The notes under the pieces are model-generated. The model was not told where the DNA came from, ran no database searches, and saw only the letters and a program-made list of their open reading frames with translations. A stretch of DNA of 64,000 bases. Origin: Brachionus plicatilis (lineage: Eukaryota; Rotifera; Eurotatoria; Ploima; Brachionidae). Below, piece after piece: positions 44,441-58,000 of the stretch (its first letter is position 1; every line of letters starts with the position of its first letter). The DNA lies in the NCBI GenBank assembly GCA_010279815.1, contig QEOQ01000206.1:1153628-1217627 (forward strand), in the 5' to 3' direction. The position numbers and the translations under genes were made by a program.

Positions 44441-45110
44441 CCGTAAACTCGCTTTCACGACTCTAAGAGTAAAGCCCAAATCCAACCTTTTTTCTTTTAG
44501 AGTTAATTACATCGTTTCTATGGTATAAGAATTAAAATTTAATTTGCTAGAAAATACTCTGAATATGGGATATTTTCTAAAAATAAAGCCCAAATTTAGC
44601 TTTTACTCTAACAAAAAAATTGTCTTTGCTCTCAAAAAAAAAATTGTCTTTGCTCTCAAAAAAAAAATTAAAAATTAAAAAAATTGTAGAGTTAATTAAA
44701 TTAAATAGAAATAAAGTCAAATTTGAGCTTTTTTCTATTTTTTAAACTTAACTCTAATAGCATTTTTAATATTTTTAACCATAAAAAAAAATAAAATTTT
44801 TCCATTATACGTTTCATAGTATGAAATTTGAAAAATACATTTAAAACTTTTATCGAAAAAATGATTTTTAGTGATTATGAAGATGTTAGTGAGCCTAACA
44901 AATTTTCTGTCAGAGCAAAATCTAGTGATTCAAGAAAAAGAAAAAGATATACATGAATGAGGATGAACATTATAAACCCTCCCGGCTAGACTTTGATTAT
45001 CTTGTTTAGACAAAAAATCCAATACTTCTTGTTTGAAATCTAGTGTTTATCATTTTCTTTTTCTTGAATCACTAGATTTTGCTCTGACAGAAAATTTGAC
45101 AAAAATGACA
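44441..45110 (+). mobile_element. Insertion nested in hAT copy 2, with a 46-bp perfect inverted repeat
   Basis: It starts TA-CCGTAAACTCGC, the same kind of terminus as the 2537-3785 element, but no matching right end was found, so the 3' boundary is approximate. Inside are three diverged A(A/G)TAAAG(C/T)C(C/A)AAAT blocks, a tandem pair of ATTGTCTTTGCTCTC at 44620-44660, and a short open frame from 44862 (MIFSDYEDVSEPNKF, then a basic SRKRKRYT stop). At 44899-44944 and 45054-45099 lies a perfect 46-bp inverted repeat with a 109-bp loop; the left arm overlaps the end of that open frame. Confidence 0.55.
44899..45099. repeat. Perfect 46-bp inverted repeat with 109-bp loop
   Basis: The left arm CAAATTTTCTGTCAGAGC... 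(44899-44944) is exactly the reverse complement of 45054-45099. Perfect identity of arms in a decayed transposon points to a recent fold-back event, such as a template switch or an inverted duplication, rather than an old terminal repeat. Confidence 0.9.
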
Positions 45111-47397
45111 AAAAAAAAACTAAAAAAAAATTGTTTGTTGGCCGTTGGTTGTTGGTACTTGTTATTTTTATCTTTGAATAAAATTTTTATTTTTTTTTTT
45201 AATTTTGAATAAAATTTTTTAGAATTTATTTATTTTTAATTAAAAAATTGTTATTTTAATTAATGAACATATTAAATTATCTTAAATTTTTATTTTTTTT
45301 TATCTTATCACCTCTTTTTTGTTAAACATTTTTTTTATGGTCCAAAATTTTGACCGCCTAGCTGGCTGGCCAAATGACCGCCCACCAAAAAGTTGGCCGG
45401 CTAATGCGGACACGGTCACGGTTTCTGAAAATTTTGGCCGGTCAAGTTTCCGCTTGTACGGATCCCAACACTATTTTATATACATTTACCGCAGCAACAA
45501 TAATTAAGAAATAAAAAATAATATATTATAAAATATAATAAAATATATTAGAAAAATTAATTTTTTATTATTTTGATTTTTTTAACTAAAATTTGAGTTC
45601 TGGTGCGCGTTATTATTAAAGAATTTTAAAAAAAAGTAAAAACAATTGAGGTTAAAAAATCGATTTTATCAAAATTTAGAATTGATTAATATAAAAAGGT
45701 TTTTTCTTTCTTAATTCTTGGTGAATTACCAAATTCATATTAAAAAAATCTTTTTATTTGTTGTCTTAAAAAAAAGTTTTTTTTTTGTATTAAAATTCTT
45801 TAAAAGTATCTAATCGAATCAAAAATTTGAAATTTGCTTTTGAATTTTAATTCAATAATAAATAAATAATTCCAAAATAAAATATTTTGAATTTTTACAA
45901 CCCTAAATTTAACCAACCTTTCAAAAGACCAAAAAATACGAAAATTGTAATTTTAAATTTAGCAAGATGCTTAAATTTATCATTCCATAATAATAGACTA
46001 CGAAAAAAATTTTGAATTAAATAGCTTTGAAATTTATTAAAAATGTAATCAGGCAAAATTCCTAGAGTCGCATAATTTTTGATACCTTAAGGAGAGAGAA
46101 ATGCAGAAAGACTAGTGGAAGTGGAAGAAAACAATTATTAAAGAACTGGAACTAGAGATGAAAATAAAGAGATGAGACTTGTATAGGATCAAGAAAAGGA
46201 ATCTGACAATAAAATTTTTAATAAGATGAAAACGTGGTTATTGAGTAAAACAAATGCTAAAAACACTAATACTGTTTTTTTGAATTAATCTATTTTTTAA
46301 TAAAACTCAAAAATTAAAACATTTTTTATTTAACTTTGTATTTTGTGTCTTTCTGGGTTTTTTTTAAATAATTTCCTTTTCACGTGTAAAATAACTAAAA
46401 TTGACACAAATTTTGTTTAAGAAAAGTCTATCAAATAAAATTTTTTTTCTGTAAAATCTAAAAAAAATTCTCTAAAATCGTAAATTTTGAGAATAATTGG
46501 AAATATTTTTTCGGACAAATTGTTGAAAAAAAATCGAGAATTTAACATATTGTTAAAAGTTAAAAATTAAACAAATTTAGCAATTTTTTTCAAAAAATTT
46601 TATTTTAGTATTTAAATCTAGAGAATAATCGTATTTTTTAATTACATTTGGAACAATTTGGGTGCTTGATATTTTTTAAATTTTTTGACATATTTCAATT
46701 TTAAAGTTTTGGATTTTTTTTTAATTTTACACGAGATTATTCAATTTGAGAGCATAAAGTGTAAAAAGATACAAATTAAAGCATATGCAAAGAAATATTA
46801 ATTTCAATAATCTTTTTTAAATAAATTGTTGCTAAATTTGTTTAATTTTTAACTTTTAACTCAAGCAGATTTTGAAGGAAACAAAAGGGACGGCTGAAAA
46901 TTTGTCAGTTTGTAAAGTTTTTGATGCGCTTTCAGAATCGTGTTCGATCTTATTGTATTAATTAAGGGAAGGAATTAAAACTCAACTTTGAATTCTAAAA
47001 AAGTCAATTTTTCTTATTATTATGTATTACTTGGCCAAAAATAATTATAATAACTATGATTATATTATAGTATTGTAGCTTATAGTCTCAGCTATCAATA
47101 GAAGAGTCGATTATTATATCAAGCTTTTGTTTTCATTAGTTATATGAATTTGAATACTATTAACTTTTTTGAGTTGGTCAACTTCCGGCCCCTATAACCC
47201 AAAGAGGGCATAATTTAAAAATTAAAAATCAAGTGCACTATAATGTATTTTTGGTCGTAGAATTCAAATATCATAATGGTTTTTTTAAAAAAATGAAAAA
47301 TCAAAGTTAGATTTTCAGGTTCAAAATTTCCTTTTAAAAATTTATTTAAAATCAAAAAAATAGCAAAAATTGCCAATTTTTGGCCCAAATCGAATTT

Positions 47398-47505
47398 ACC
47401 ATGTCTTACAGATATTGATTTAATTTTTTGTAATTTTACATTAGATTTTGTGTGTAAGAAAGTGCAATTTTACGTAAAATTACAGAAAAATCTGTAAGAG
47501 CCATG
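47398..47505. repeat. Small imperfect inverted repeat
   Basis: ACCATGTCTTACAGAT with TGTAATTTTAC further in on the left pairs with GTAAAATTACAG and ATCTGTAAGAGCCATGT on the right. About 105 bp in all; possibly a worn MITE. No target duplication is clear. Confidence 0.5.
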
Positions 47506-49773
47506 TAGAATAAAAGCACTGTAAAAGTCAGTTAGTTTTTATGAAATAGATAATAAAGTAAAAAAAGTTCATTTTTAAGGAATCAAAGATGGTGACGATT
47601 TTTTGGCAGGTTCTCCTTAAAGTAATGCAATTCTGGTACATAAAAGAACCAGCTGTTTTTCAGGCTTTTTAAAATTTTGAAGGTAAACAACGGTTAAAAT
47701 ATACAATTCGAATGCATCAATTTACAAGGTCCAAACAGGGGTCAGTTAAAGAAATACGAATCTAAGCATCTCCACCAGTTATTGCTTAAAACTTATATCA
47801 AATTTGTAATTTCTAAAAGAATTCAAATATTTTGTACATTTATTAAGGTTAAGTATTGCCCTTAATTAAAAAAAATGGTTTTTAAGTGGCTTTATTAAGA
47901 AGAATATTAATCAAACTATTGATATATTATTTATTATTTTAATAAAATGTTTGAAAATTTGCTAATGATAATTTTCATGAATTTTTAATTTATTGAAGCC
48001 ATAAAATTCTAATTAAATTTGATGAATTTTATCATCTTTTACTAATATTTCTTTTTTAAAGCTGATTAGAGTCATTTACGCAAAGTTAATTAAATTGGAA
48101 TGCAAGTCCAGGTTATATAAATTAGCAAAATAGAAATATATTTGATCAAGCTCATTCATTTTAATCAGATAAGGCATTAGTACAATATTTTAATCTAATA
48201 AAAATTTTAATTGAAATGTAAATTTTGTAAAATTTTTAATTCTCTAAAATTTAATCCAAGTGAAATCTGAGAGATTAAGTGAAAAAGAGAGAGAGAGAAA
48301 GTTAATTAATAAAAAATTGAAATAAACAGACATAAATAAAATTCCTTTGAGATTTTCAGGAATCCGTTTCAAACAAAAATTTTTTCAGTGGATTGTCATA
48401 TTAATTGAAATTGAAAAAGCTCCACACTGTAAGCTTATGACAAAAAAAAACAATTTACAATACAACAACAAGTATTTACTAATTTTAGTTATTTTCGGTA
48501 CATGATATTTCAAATCGGAGTAGAAGCAAAATTAATTTCAAAATTAAAAATGATATCAAATAAATATTTAAAATTCTATATTTTTCTTTATTAGAGATTT
48601 TATTAAAAAAATATATAGTTTTCGATTTCATCACAATTGTTTTTTGTTTTGTATAGTTGCCGAAAGACGTTTTTATAAGCCGTTTTCGATTTAGAATTTC
48701 GATAAAAGAAAAAAAAATTCATTTTAAACAAGAAAATTTAGATTTTATCTTAATTGGGCTTTATCATTTTAATAGATCTTGATAAAAATTAATTGACCAA
48801 ACTTTCTAGTGATTAAAAACTATCATTTTAATTCAAATTTTTTTTTAATTTTTATTAAGAGTAAACTAATTTAATTTTTTATTATTAAAATTTGGCTCGA
48901 GTTCATGCTGATTTTCATAGAAGAGAAATTGTTTATAGAAAGAACTAAATTGACGGTTTCTAAAGGAAACGTCAATTTAAAAAAATAAAACCTCATTTAT
49001 CTCAATATTGTTTTAAATTGTTGTACTTAAATAAAAGCTCGGCTGGAAACTTTAAATTGCTAGTAATTGTGTAGGTTTCGTGAATTATCTACAGTGTCCG
49101 GCGTCCAACCGATGCCTAATAGCCCAAGTAGCATTAAGTAACAGCAGTGTCAATCACCTTTGAAATCAAATGAAAAAAAAAACGTTTTTTGATTCATCGT
49201 GATTTCATAGGAATTTTTTGTAAATTTTAAACATTTTGAAGTGTCCATTGGAAATCGGATTAAATTGTTGTTGATCAATTATTGAGCACTTTTGATTTAG
49301 AACCATTTATTGACTTAGCTCTTGAAGGGAAATATTCATAAACACGAGCAGCTGAGTATTCGTTACAAGAGGATTTATTAAGCCTAATACCTTTTGGCAG
49401 TATTCGGCAATAAATATATAACACAATCACAAGTATCCCAAAAATATTTCAAAGATTTAGCTCCGAGCTTAGCTCATTAAATGTTCGTTTGAGCGTAATA
49501 AAAAATAGTTTATTAATATTGTTTAGTCTAATTAAATAGGAGAACAAAATCGTGATTGAATTTTTAATTTAACTTGGTCATAAAATTGTAAAAATGACAA
49601 AAAGTTTTGAAAGAATTTATTAATAGAATTCTAATCGCTCGAATTTCGGTACGAGATAAGTTAATTTTGTTGCTGATTCCCATCGGTGTTTATTCTAAAT
49701 ATTCTCCGAGGTAAATATTTTAAATTAGTTTTAAAAGGTGGACAATTCTATTTACCGATTTGAAAATAAATTT

Positions 49774-49775
<2 letters not shown>

Positions 49776-49799
<24 letters not shown>
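49776..49799. repeat. T24 homopolymer
   Basis: Uninterrupted run of 24 T, the longest homopolymer noticed in the window. Confidence 0.95.
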
Positions 49800-49804
<5 letters not shown>

Positions 49805-52160
49805 TCCGTCTTTAAAGTCCCTGCAGAAATTCGGATTTTTTTGTTGTATGTCAAAAATGTACTCAATTTCCTATTGTATTTTGATAAGTTTAATTTCACG
49901 AAATAGTTTCGATTTTTTTTCCTATTTTGATTTAAAATCGATTTATTTGTATTTGACCATTTTTTTGTAAATTTAATTTTTTATTATAATACCTGAGTGA
50001 AGTGCAAGCAGTTGTGTTAATGAAAACACATTTAGCTTGTTCTCAGAAACTAATTGAACAGTGTACATTGCGGTTCATTTATTTTACAAGCTCAATTTAA
50101 ATAAAATTATTTTATTTTTTTTGTTAAATTACAAAACCCTTTGGAGAATTATCGAAATTTCAATGTTTACATATTAAGTATTGTATTGAGGCTTTAAAAC
50201 AAATGATAAAATCTTTTCCGCTTTATTGATTTTATTAATTTTCACAAATCCTTGGTGTAAAATTAGGCTATGAAATGTTCATTTTGTAAAGAAAATATTT
50301 CAATTTATCAAGCTCACTTGTATTGTCTATTATTACTAATACAAAAGCAACAAGACTACTAGACTCAAAATTTTAAAGGTCCTACGTGATATTTTGTTAA
50401 GAACGCGATATTAATAAACGGATACTTAGATATCCGATTAGGCAATTGCACTAAGCTTTATATATCAATATAATGATTTATTTAAGACTATTGTTTTACA
50501 TGTTAAAGTATTTTGGCTACTTAAACGCTACTACAGTTAAAGAGTCCACATTATCAAGTTGAATAAAGCTTCAACTAAATACACAAATATATTTTCTAAA
50601 CTTAATTAATAATTATTAAATTTTAGATTTAATTCAGGTCAATTGCTTAAGTGTGCTATCAGAAAACAACTTGTAAAAACCTAAAAATTTCTCGAAGGTA
50701 AAAATTTCAATCGAAAATTTATCACTTTTGAACATGTCTATCCAAATTAGACTGAGAGTAAATTAAATTTTAATTTTTTAAATTATATCAGGCGAGGTAA
50801 AATTTTTCATTTTATTATGAAAACAATTTTTATCCTAGTTGATTATTTTTTGTTGAACTGATTCAAATGAAAAATCAAATTTTTAAAACAGTTTGGAGCT
50901 TTATTTCCATTTAATTATTATTTTTCATTAACTTTTCAAATTGAATATTTTGAATTTTTTTTTATTAATAAGGTTGAACTATTAACTTGACGAAAATGTT
51001 ATTTTGAAGAAAAAAGAAACGGAAAGAACCCTAAGCTGATTTAAAATTTAACACTTGATTTAAAAGTGTTCTGAATCCATGAAACGAATTGGTTATTACT
51101 GGAAAAGCTCAAAGAGACTAAAATTTGTCGATTATTGGAAAAAAATCAATTTTGAAAATTTAAAAATTATTTTTTCTAAATATCTATTTAATTTTAAGCG
51201 CATTAAAAAGTGAAACCTCCCTTTTCTAAGAACTTGGTAAGAATTTTTATTCAAAAATTTATCACCGTCTATTCTAAATAAATTTTAAAAAATAAAATTT
51301 AGAGCTAAAATTGAATTTTTTTTTTAAACTTGTCCCGAATGCGTAAGGATTCAATTCAATTATTAAGATAATTAACTTTTTAAATTAAGGTAACCCAAAT
51401 TTAAGAATGGGCAACCCGTATATTGAAATTAATTGAATAAGATTTGGAAAAATTTAAGTAATAATCGGCCAAAGTAAAACATTTTAAATACAATTATTAA
51501 TGGTATAATTTAATATTAGAAGTATTCTTGATGATAGAGGGCTTCGCTAAGCCCGCTATCTGTTCATATATCGTAATGGGCAACAATTAAGTCTTCGCTT
51601 CTATTGAGTAATCGTGAATTAAATGCAATTCTTTAAGAAAATTGCTTGTGAGAAATGATTTGATTAAAAGGTTTCTTAAGTGCTTATGAAATGAGGCAGC
51701 TTTATTCGGACAAGTTTATTTTTTAAAGAAATTGGAAGAAAATTAGCAATTCTGGAGATTATTTTTTGTACAGTTTTAATCGAGTATATAAATTAATTAA
51801 AAAGAATAAATTTTGTTCAAAACAGCAATTTTAAATTCTATTAAGAAATAATTAAAATTTAAAATTTTGAACTTGGGACCTGTTTTTGCCTAAAATCTAG
51901 GTTTCGGTTATTGTATCGGCTCGATACAAAATTTGAATAAATTAATGCTGCGAATGAGACGAACAAAAGCACAATTCGATAAAGAAAATTGCAGGTGAAT
52001 TAAAAGAAATTTATTAGGTCTAATAACCTAGAAAAATAGTCAAAGAATACGAAAATAACAACGAAATCCGACCAATTCTTATCACAAGTTCATAAACAAA
52101 ATATTGATTTTTCCTAATAACAAATTTTTTTTTCACTATTGGTTTATGAATGCGTTTTGA

Positions 52161-52401
52161 CCGCATAGGCACCACGTTTTAGCTAAAACTAGCTGTGACA
52201 CATATTTACGGTCGAAATTGGCTCTAATTTTGTTTAAATGTTTTCAAAATCTCAAATTACAAACCATAGCTTTAATATAATTAAATTGTAATTTTATTTT
52301 ATATTTGATTTTTTATTTATTAAAATTGTTCAAGGCGACTAGAAAATTTCACCCATTATTTTGACTAATAGAACACGGCTATGTCTACTACAACTCTTTA
52401 A
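52161..52401 (+). repeat. Dispersed repeat of about 220 bp, copy A
   Basis: Shares with copy B (52963-53178), in order: CCGCATA..CACCACGTTTT, TGTGACACAT, TTTTGTTTAAATGTTTTCA, ACAAACCATAGCTTT, TTCAAGGCGA, AAATTTCACCCAT and TGTCTACT(A/T)CAAC. The conserved order with many substitutions indicates an old duplication about 800 bp apart. Confidence 0.8.
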
Positions 52402-52962
52402 ATAAATGATGAAATTTTCTAGTAATTTCATTTTTTAAACTAAATATTTTAAGATCTTTATTTTATGAGATTAAATTTGTGGAATAAAACACAAATACAA
52501 ACATAATAGGAAGTCAAACTTAAATCCTACAGTGTGCTAACATATATTTTATAAAAAAATTATTTACTCGTTTTTAATTACAAAAATCATTAATTTTTTT
52601 TTATTTTCCTTAAGTTTTAACTAAATTTAATTAAATTAAAAAAAAATTAAAAAATTTTAAGTTATACCCAAGGTGTTTTAGAATAATGCTCAATACTTCA
52701 TCATAATTCAATTATTAGCATTCATATAGAAAAGGGAATTAGATCAGTATTGATAAATGTAGCATTTTAAGTTTAGCATCAAGAGAATGAATAGAAAAAA
52801 TTTTAAATTTTTTAGCTTAATTTTTTTTATCACGTTTTGAGATTAATTAATTTATAATTTGGAAAAGTCTTTACTGGTTTTATGTTATTTTATTTCTTTT
52901 GCCATTGTTCTGTACTTGGATCGAGAACAGTTCAATTCAGAAAAAAATTTAATATTAGTTTA

Positions 52963-53178
52963 ACCGCATAAATACCACGTTTTTGTGACACATTTTTAGG
53001 GCCTAGGTTGACCATATTTTGTTTAAATGTTTTCACATTTTCAAACTACAAACCATAGCTTTGATCTAATTAAATTGTTTTTTTTTTTTTAAATTATTCA
53101 AGGCGAAAAAATTTCACCCATCTTTTAGAGACAGATAATGCAAGCGTGTCTACTTCAACGCTCTAGTCTGTCTCTAAA
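52963..53178 (+). repeat. Dispersed repeat copy B, ending in a nested hairpin
   Basis: Same block order as copy A. Its 3' part contains TTTAGAGACAGA (53124-53135) and its exact reverse complement TCTGTCTCTAAA (53167-53178), with an inner AGCGT/ACGCT stem around a loop containing the shared GTCTACTTCA. Copy A lacks this hairpin. Confidence 0.8.
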
Positions 53179-54639
53179 CTGAATTTAATAAGACTTCTTA
53201 AATGAGTAGAAAATTTATTTTTTTGGATTTGGATACCTTTTTTGACAAATCAATTGAAATTTACTAGACGTGCTTAATCGTCTTAGTCTTTGCACAATTA
53301 TTTTGAAAATTGATTTTTTGTTGTAAGTTTTGCCTATTTAATTAAGTGTATTCAAGCGAATTTACTGAGCGGATTTCTTTATTTTCGGCAAGAAATTAAT
53401 TTTTGTTATTTTAGAGATTTGATTCGGACTAAATAATTCAGCAAAATTGATGTAAAATTGCACTTATTTAAGCAATTTCTTTAATCATCGACCACAAGAA
53501 TTTGCTTGCTAAAGAAATTTGAAAATAGTTGCTATAGCTATTGACAGGAAAATTCATTAAGAACTAGAGGTTAATGCAGTTACGTCAATTTTGAAATTAA
53601 TTTTAGAAAATAATTCCAATTGAATGACCAACAATTAAAATACCAAGTCAAATAGAAAGTTTTTTTTTTAAATAATTTCTCAAAGTAAATATATCATGTT
53701 AAAACGTTCCACTACTCTATTTGATCTTTTATTAAATAGTTCATTTGGGGCCATGGAATAATTGGGTCTAAATATTTTAGAAATAAAAATCAAGGTAAAT
53801 CTTCGACTTATTGAATCAATATTCTATTTCAAGTGTTTAGAATCGAGTTTTTGGTCGATTATCGAGTTTCAGCACAAATTCTTTAGCAAATATTTACTAA
53901 ATTCATTACTGGTCACTTAACTATTCAATTCATTTGAATGATAATTCTATTTTTTGAAAGTTTTCGCTTTAATTCCGAGCTAATTCAGCAAGACCATTGA
54001 ACAGGTCGAGTTCTTTTGGCTCAATAGGTTAATTCGTCCACACTTTCTAATTGTTTTTTTTAAGAAAAATTATAAATCAAATTTTTTCTGGGGGATATTT
54101 TATAGAGTTTGTTTTGCAAAATTGAACACACTCGGACTTTATTGGCATCGTGTTCCGAGCTAAGAACAAGTCCTTAAGTTCTGATTTTGGTTGTTTACGG
54201 TTTAGTGAGCTCGAACTCGAGTTTAAAGCTGTAAAACAAACAAAGGGTTTTAGAACAAAATTTTTGTAACCAGTGGCAAGTTTAGGATAGAAAATTTCAT
54301 ACTAAATTAAATTAGTTATTCAAGCGATGATAATTTTTTTTCTAAAGGGAAATTTTCGAATTTGAGGAAGAGCCCTAAGAACTGAAATGATCACAATATT
54401 TAAATTAAGAACAAAATGATAATTGAGAATTTAATCGAATAAATCGACGATAAAATTTGCTCTATTTTTTTAAATAAATATCTTAATCAAATATGAAATT
54501 AATTGAGAACATTTTCAAATGGCTCACAAATCTGCAGATAACTTGAATCTTTGGACGTTCAAGAAATTCTGGCTTATTTGAGCACGTGATCAATCTTAAA
54601 AAAATTCGATTTTTTTTAACAATTTTTTTTATTTTTTTC

Positions 54640-55032
54640 ACAAAACATCTCTTCGTTGAGGTTAAAAAAATTATTATTTAAATTTTTAATTTAAAATTTC
54701 ATGATTTATCTATTCAAAAAATGATACATGGTCAATCTTTAAAAAAATATGATCATTTTTTTTTCGAAGATTTTTTAAATCATTTTTTTTTCAATATATT
54801 CAAGGTTAATCAACAGGCTAGTGCCCTTATCTTTTATAAGACTGATTAACACTTCATTTATTTAAAAAAAATAAAAATAAAATACAAAATATTCTTTTTT
54901 TAAAATAAAATTCAAGTTTTACATAAATCTTTTTCAGAAACATCTCTTGAATGAGGTTAAAAAGATTATTATTTAAAATTATTTTTAAAATTTTTTTAAT
55001 ATTGCATGATTTATCTATTCAAAAAGTGATGC
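54640..55032 (+). repeat. Pair of imperfect direct repeats (about 95 bp each)
   Basis: 54640-54730 and 54934-55032 share AAACATCTCTT, GAGGTTAAAAA, ATTATTATTTAAA and CATGATTTATCTATTCAAAAA, then GTGAT/ATGAT. A T-rich GGTCAATCTTTAAAAAAA-type block recurs at 54590 and 54730. Confidence 0.75.
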
Positions 55033-58000
55033 ATCCAAAACATTTGTGTCCATCATAAACCCATCACTTGGCAACAACATCTGTTTAATTTAATTTTAAG
55101 ATAAATGTTTATGAATAATAAAATATACTTTAACTTTGGCTCATAAGCTGAGCCTTAATTTCTCCTAATTGTCAGCTATTAAAATTATTATCTCGTTAGC
55201 AGAAGATAATGATAGTTTTCGTAAGCCTTTTTTAATTATATACTTGATCAAAAAAGTGAGTTTGCTTACTTTTTAATTGTATTCAAAGTCAATTTATCGT
55301 TAAAATGTAGTTAGACGTGCCTAAGGGCCTTCCAAATTATACATGTCAGAAATGATAGACCTGGATGTGTTATGCCGAATGTTTAGCCGGCAGTCATTTG
55401 TGCTAATTAAAAGTCATTACTATTTTCAGTTTGTTTTGTAAACAGTTACGGGTCGAATAAAGTCAGACTAAGAGAGGAACTCTCATTTTTAATTAATTTA
55501 ATATAGTTGACAAACACAACAATGAACATTCGTGTTGGTCTATTATAAATAATCGATTAATTCAGGTGATGTTTGCATGCCTTGAGAGAAAAATTGAGAT
55601 TTTTAACAAGATTTTTATTATCTTAATAAATGAGATATTTGATCAATAATATTCGATTAATGCGATTAGAAATATAATTTATCCCCTAGTCTAGTCCGAT
55701 GGCTTCAAAATATTTTTTATTTTGTTGACTAAAATAGAATTTGATTGTCACAATGGTCACCGAATACCTTAAGTTGATTTTAATTTTTTTGTCATTTTAA
55801 AACAATTTATTTGTTTTAAAAAATATTGGATTGAACATATCACAGATTGACAACAAGGCTCACGCTAATGTGTATCAATAAACATAATCGATTTTTGAAA
55901 TATAAGAGCTTATTTAAATTAAGTAGATTTTTTTTCCATGTTTCAAGGTTTATCAATATTGTCACATTAAAAACTTAACATTGGTAAAATTTGTTTATTC
56001 AATTAAAAATAATAATTATAATTAATTTTAGAATATCTATTAAAACATTTAATTTAATTTAAATTTTATTTTAGCAATTAAAAGTTTTTTTGTTGTTGTT
56101 GTCTAAATTTGGAAAATTTAAAAAATCTGAAAATAAATAATAACCAATTTTATTTAGAATACGAACTTATTTATTCTAGGTTGTTTTTACTTTTTTGAAA
56201 ATGCATAAAATTATTTAAAAATGATCTGATTAATCATTATGGACTCATTACTGATACAAAGAGTAAAGAGTATCTCTATAGAATTTGTAAATGTTATTAA
56301 TTGATATTTTTTTTTTCGAGAATGATTGATTATTTCAATCTTAGAAGAAGAAATTTTTTTTTATTTATCCATAAGGACTGTTTGTATTTTATTTTGTTTC
56401 TAAATTAACAAAACTCAGGTATTCGTTTTGATTTAAAAAAAAATTCAATTTATAAAATTTTTAAAAGTTTTTTTTTTCAATTTAAACTACGCTATCGGTG
56501 TTTTACTCAATTTATAATTTAAAAAATTTTTCTTTTCGAACAAAAAGGGACATTTATTGTATTTTCAAATTTTAAATTAAAACAACTAGACACAAGTATA
56601 CTTTAATTTTGAATTTAAATTCCAATCATGTTCAAAACTAAAAGCAATTATTTTAAAGATGATAAGCACAATAATAAAAATAAAGGTAAACATTTATTTA
56701 AGGCTTAACCTGTTTATTATATTTATAATCAAGTATTCTATTTCAACTTTTTCTATTTCTTTTTTTTTTCTAGTAATTATTTGCAATATTGTTTCTCTTC
56801 GAATCAATCGGTTTGTAAACAAAACTTTCGCATACAAGTGATTTAAACAAAGTCGGTATTTGGACCGCCCAGCAAGGACCGTGCCAAAAGGGTAAACTCT
56901 GTTTGATGCATTGCAAGACCATTTCATGGCCGAATTTATCATTTTTGCTTAATTACTCAAATATGGATCTACGGGCAGACTAGAAAAGTATATGCAGATT
57001 GTGTAAAATAACAAAATGAAATAATAAAAAAAATTAGAATGATATATTTGCAGGACTCGTATAAACTTGGGCTATTATTCTAAATTAGGTTTCTAAAAAA
57101 ATTTTGAGTAATTTATTTTTAAAGTGCCTGTTTTTAATGTGTGCTGGTCTGAGAAACAAAGAGTGGCACTAATAATCGGACAATAAGCTAGCAACTAGTT
57201 CAAATAATAGGCCACTTTTTTTTTATTATAGAAATTGGTCTAAGCCTGCCACTTGAATATACAAAATAAAGTTATAAATTTTTATCAAATCTTAACAACT
57301 TAGAGCTTTTTTTTTTTTGATGGATTTATTTTTCTATAGATATGTGTTTATGTTACTCTATGATCAATGATAAAAAATGGCTTCTATTTGTGTTTAATCA
57401 AGATCAAATGAGTTATTTATTCGGCGCCAATAGTGGCTCAACTTTACGTTTTGTATCTCACAAACGAAAGGATTATAGAGAGTGTTTGCTGAGCTAATTC
57501 AGGAAATTGTATTAAATTAAGATTTAAAACGGTAATTTTGAACTTTTTGTTCCCCAAATAGATAAATGCGCTTTTAAAGTAGATTAAATTGAGCTTTTTA
57601 ATTAAGACAGATAGACATTTAAAAAAAATGCGAGAAATTTAACATTTCAGTTTGATTGCCAGCAGAAAACTATCATGGATGAGTTGATATTGAACTGCTA
57701 AAACGCTAAAGTGTTTAATTCGGCATGAATAGATCGATAGACTTCTGTATATTATCCAGTTTATTATATTCAAAGAGCTCTTAGAAAACAATACTTATTT
57801 CATGACTAGTACCATACAATCTGGCTGCGTTTGGTCTTCTGCTTATTAAATTATTCTTGGACATTTCACTCAGATGTTCGCCTTGTTTCAAAGCTATCTT
57901 TATTAAGTTGTCGATTTTTTCTTTTAACTTAATGAATGAAATAAATGCTAGTTCAAGTACTTGATTTAATGCAAAGAAAGTCTATGCTTTGTTGTGGAAT

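Larger units (their letters stand above)
44019..45473. mobile_element. hAT-type foldback element, copy 2, with nested insertion
   Basis: Termini are TAGTGTTGGATGCGGTC and, as reverse complement of the right end, TAGTGTTGGGATCCGTAC, as in the 4434-5113 copy. Flanks TTTTTTAT (44011-44018) and TTTTATAT (45474-45481) agree at 7 of 8 positions. The left arm (44180-44400) and the right arm (45160-45370) are inverted copies, sharing GGACCATAAAAAAAATG, TTTAACAAAAAAGAGGTG and AATTTAATATGTT, so the element folds back over hundreds of bases. The centre (44441 to about 45110) has no counterpart in copy 1 and looks like a separate insertion. Confidence 0.85.

Noticed and set aside
56659..56942. Open frames on both strands near 56.7-56.9 kb
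   Set aside because: Short, hydrophobic or A/T-biased, with no domain and no matching exons nearby.
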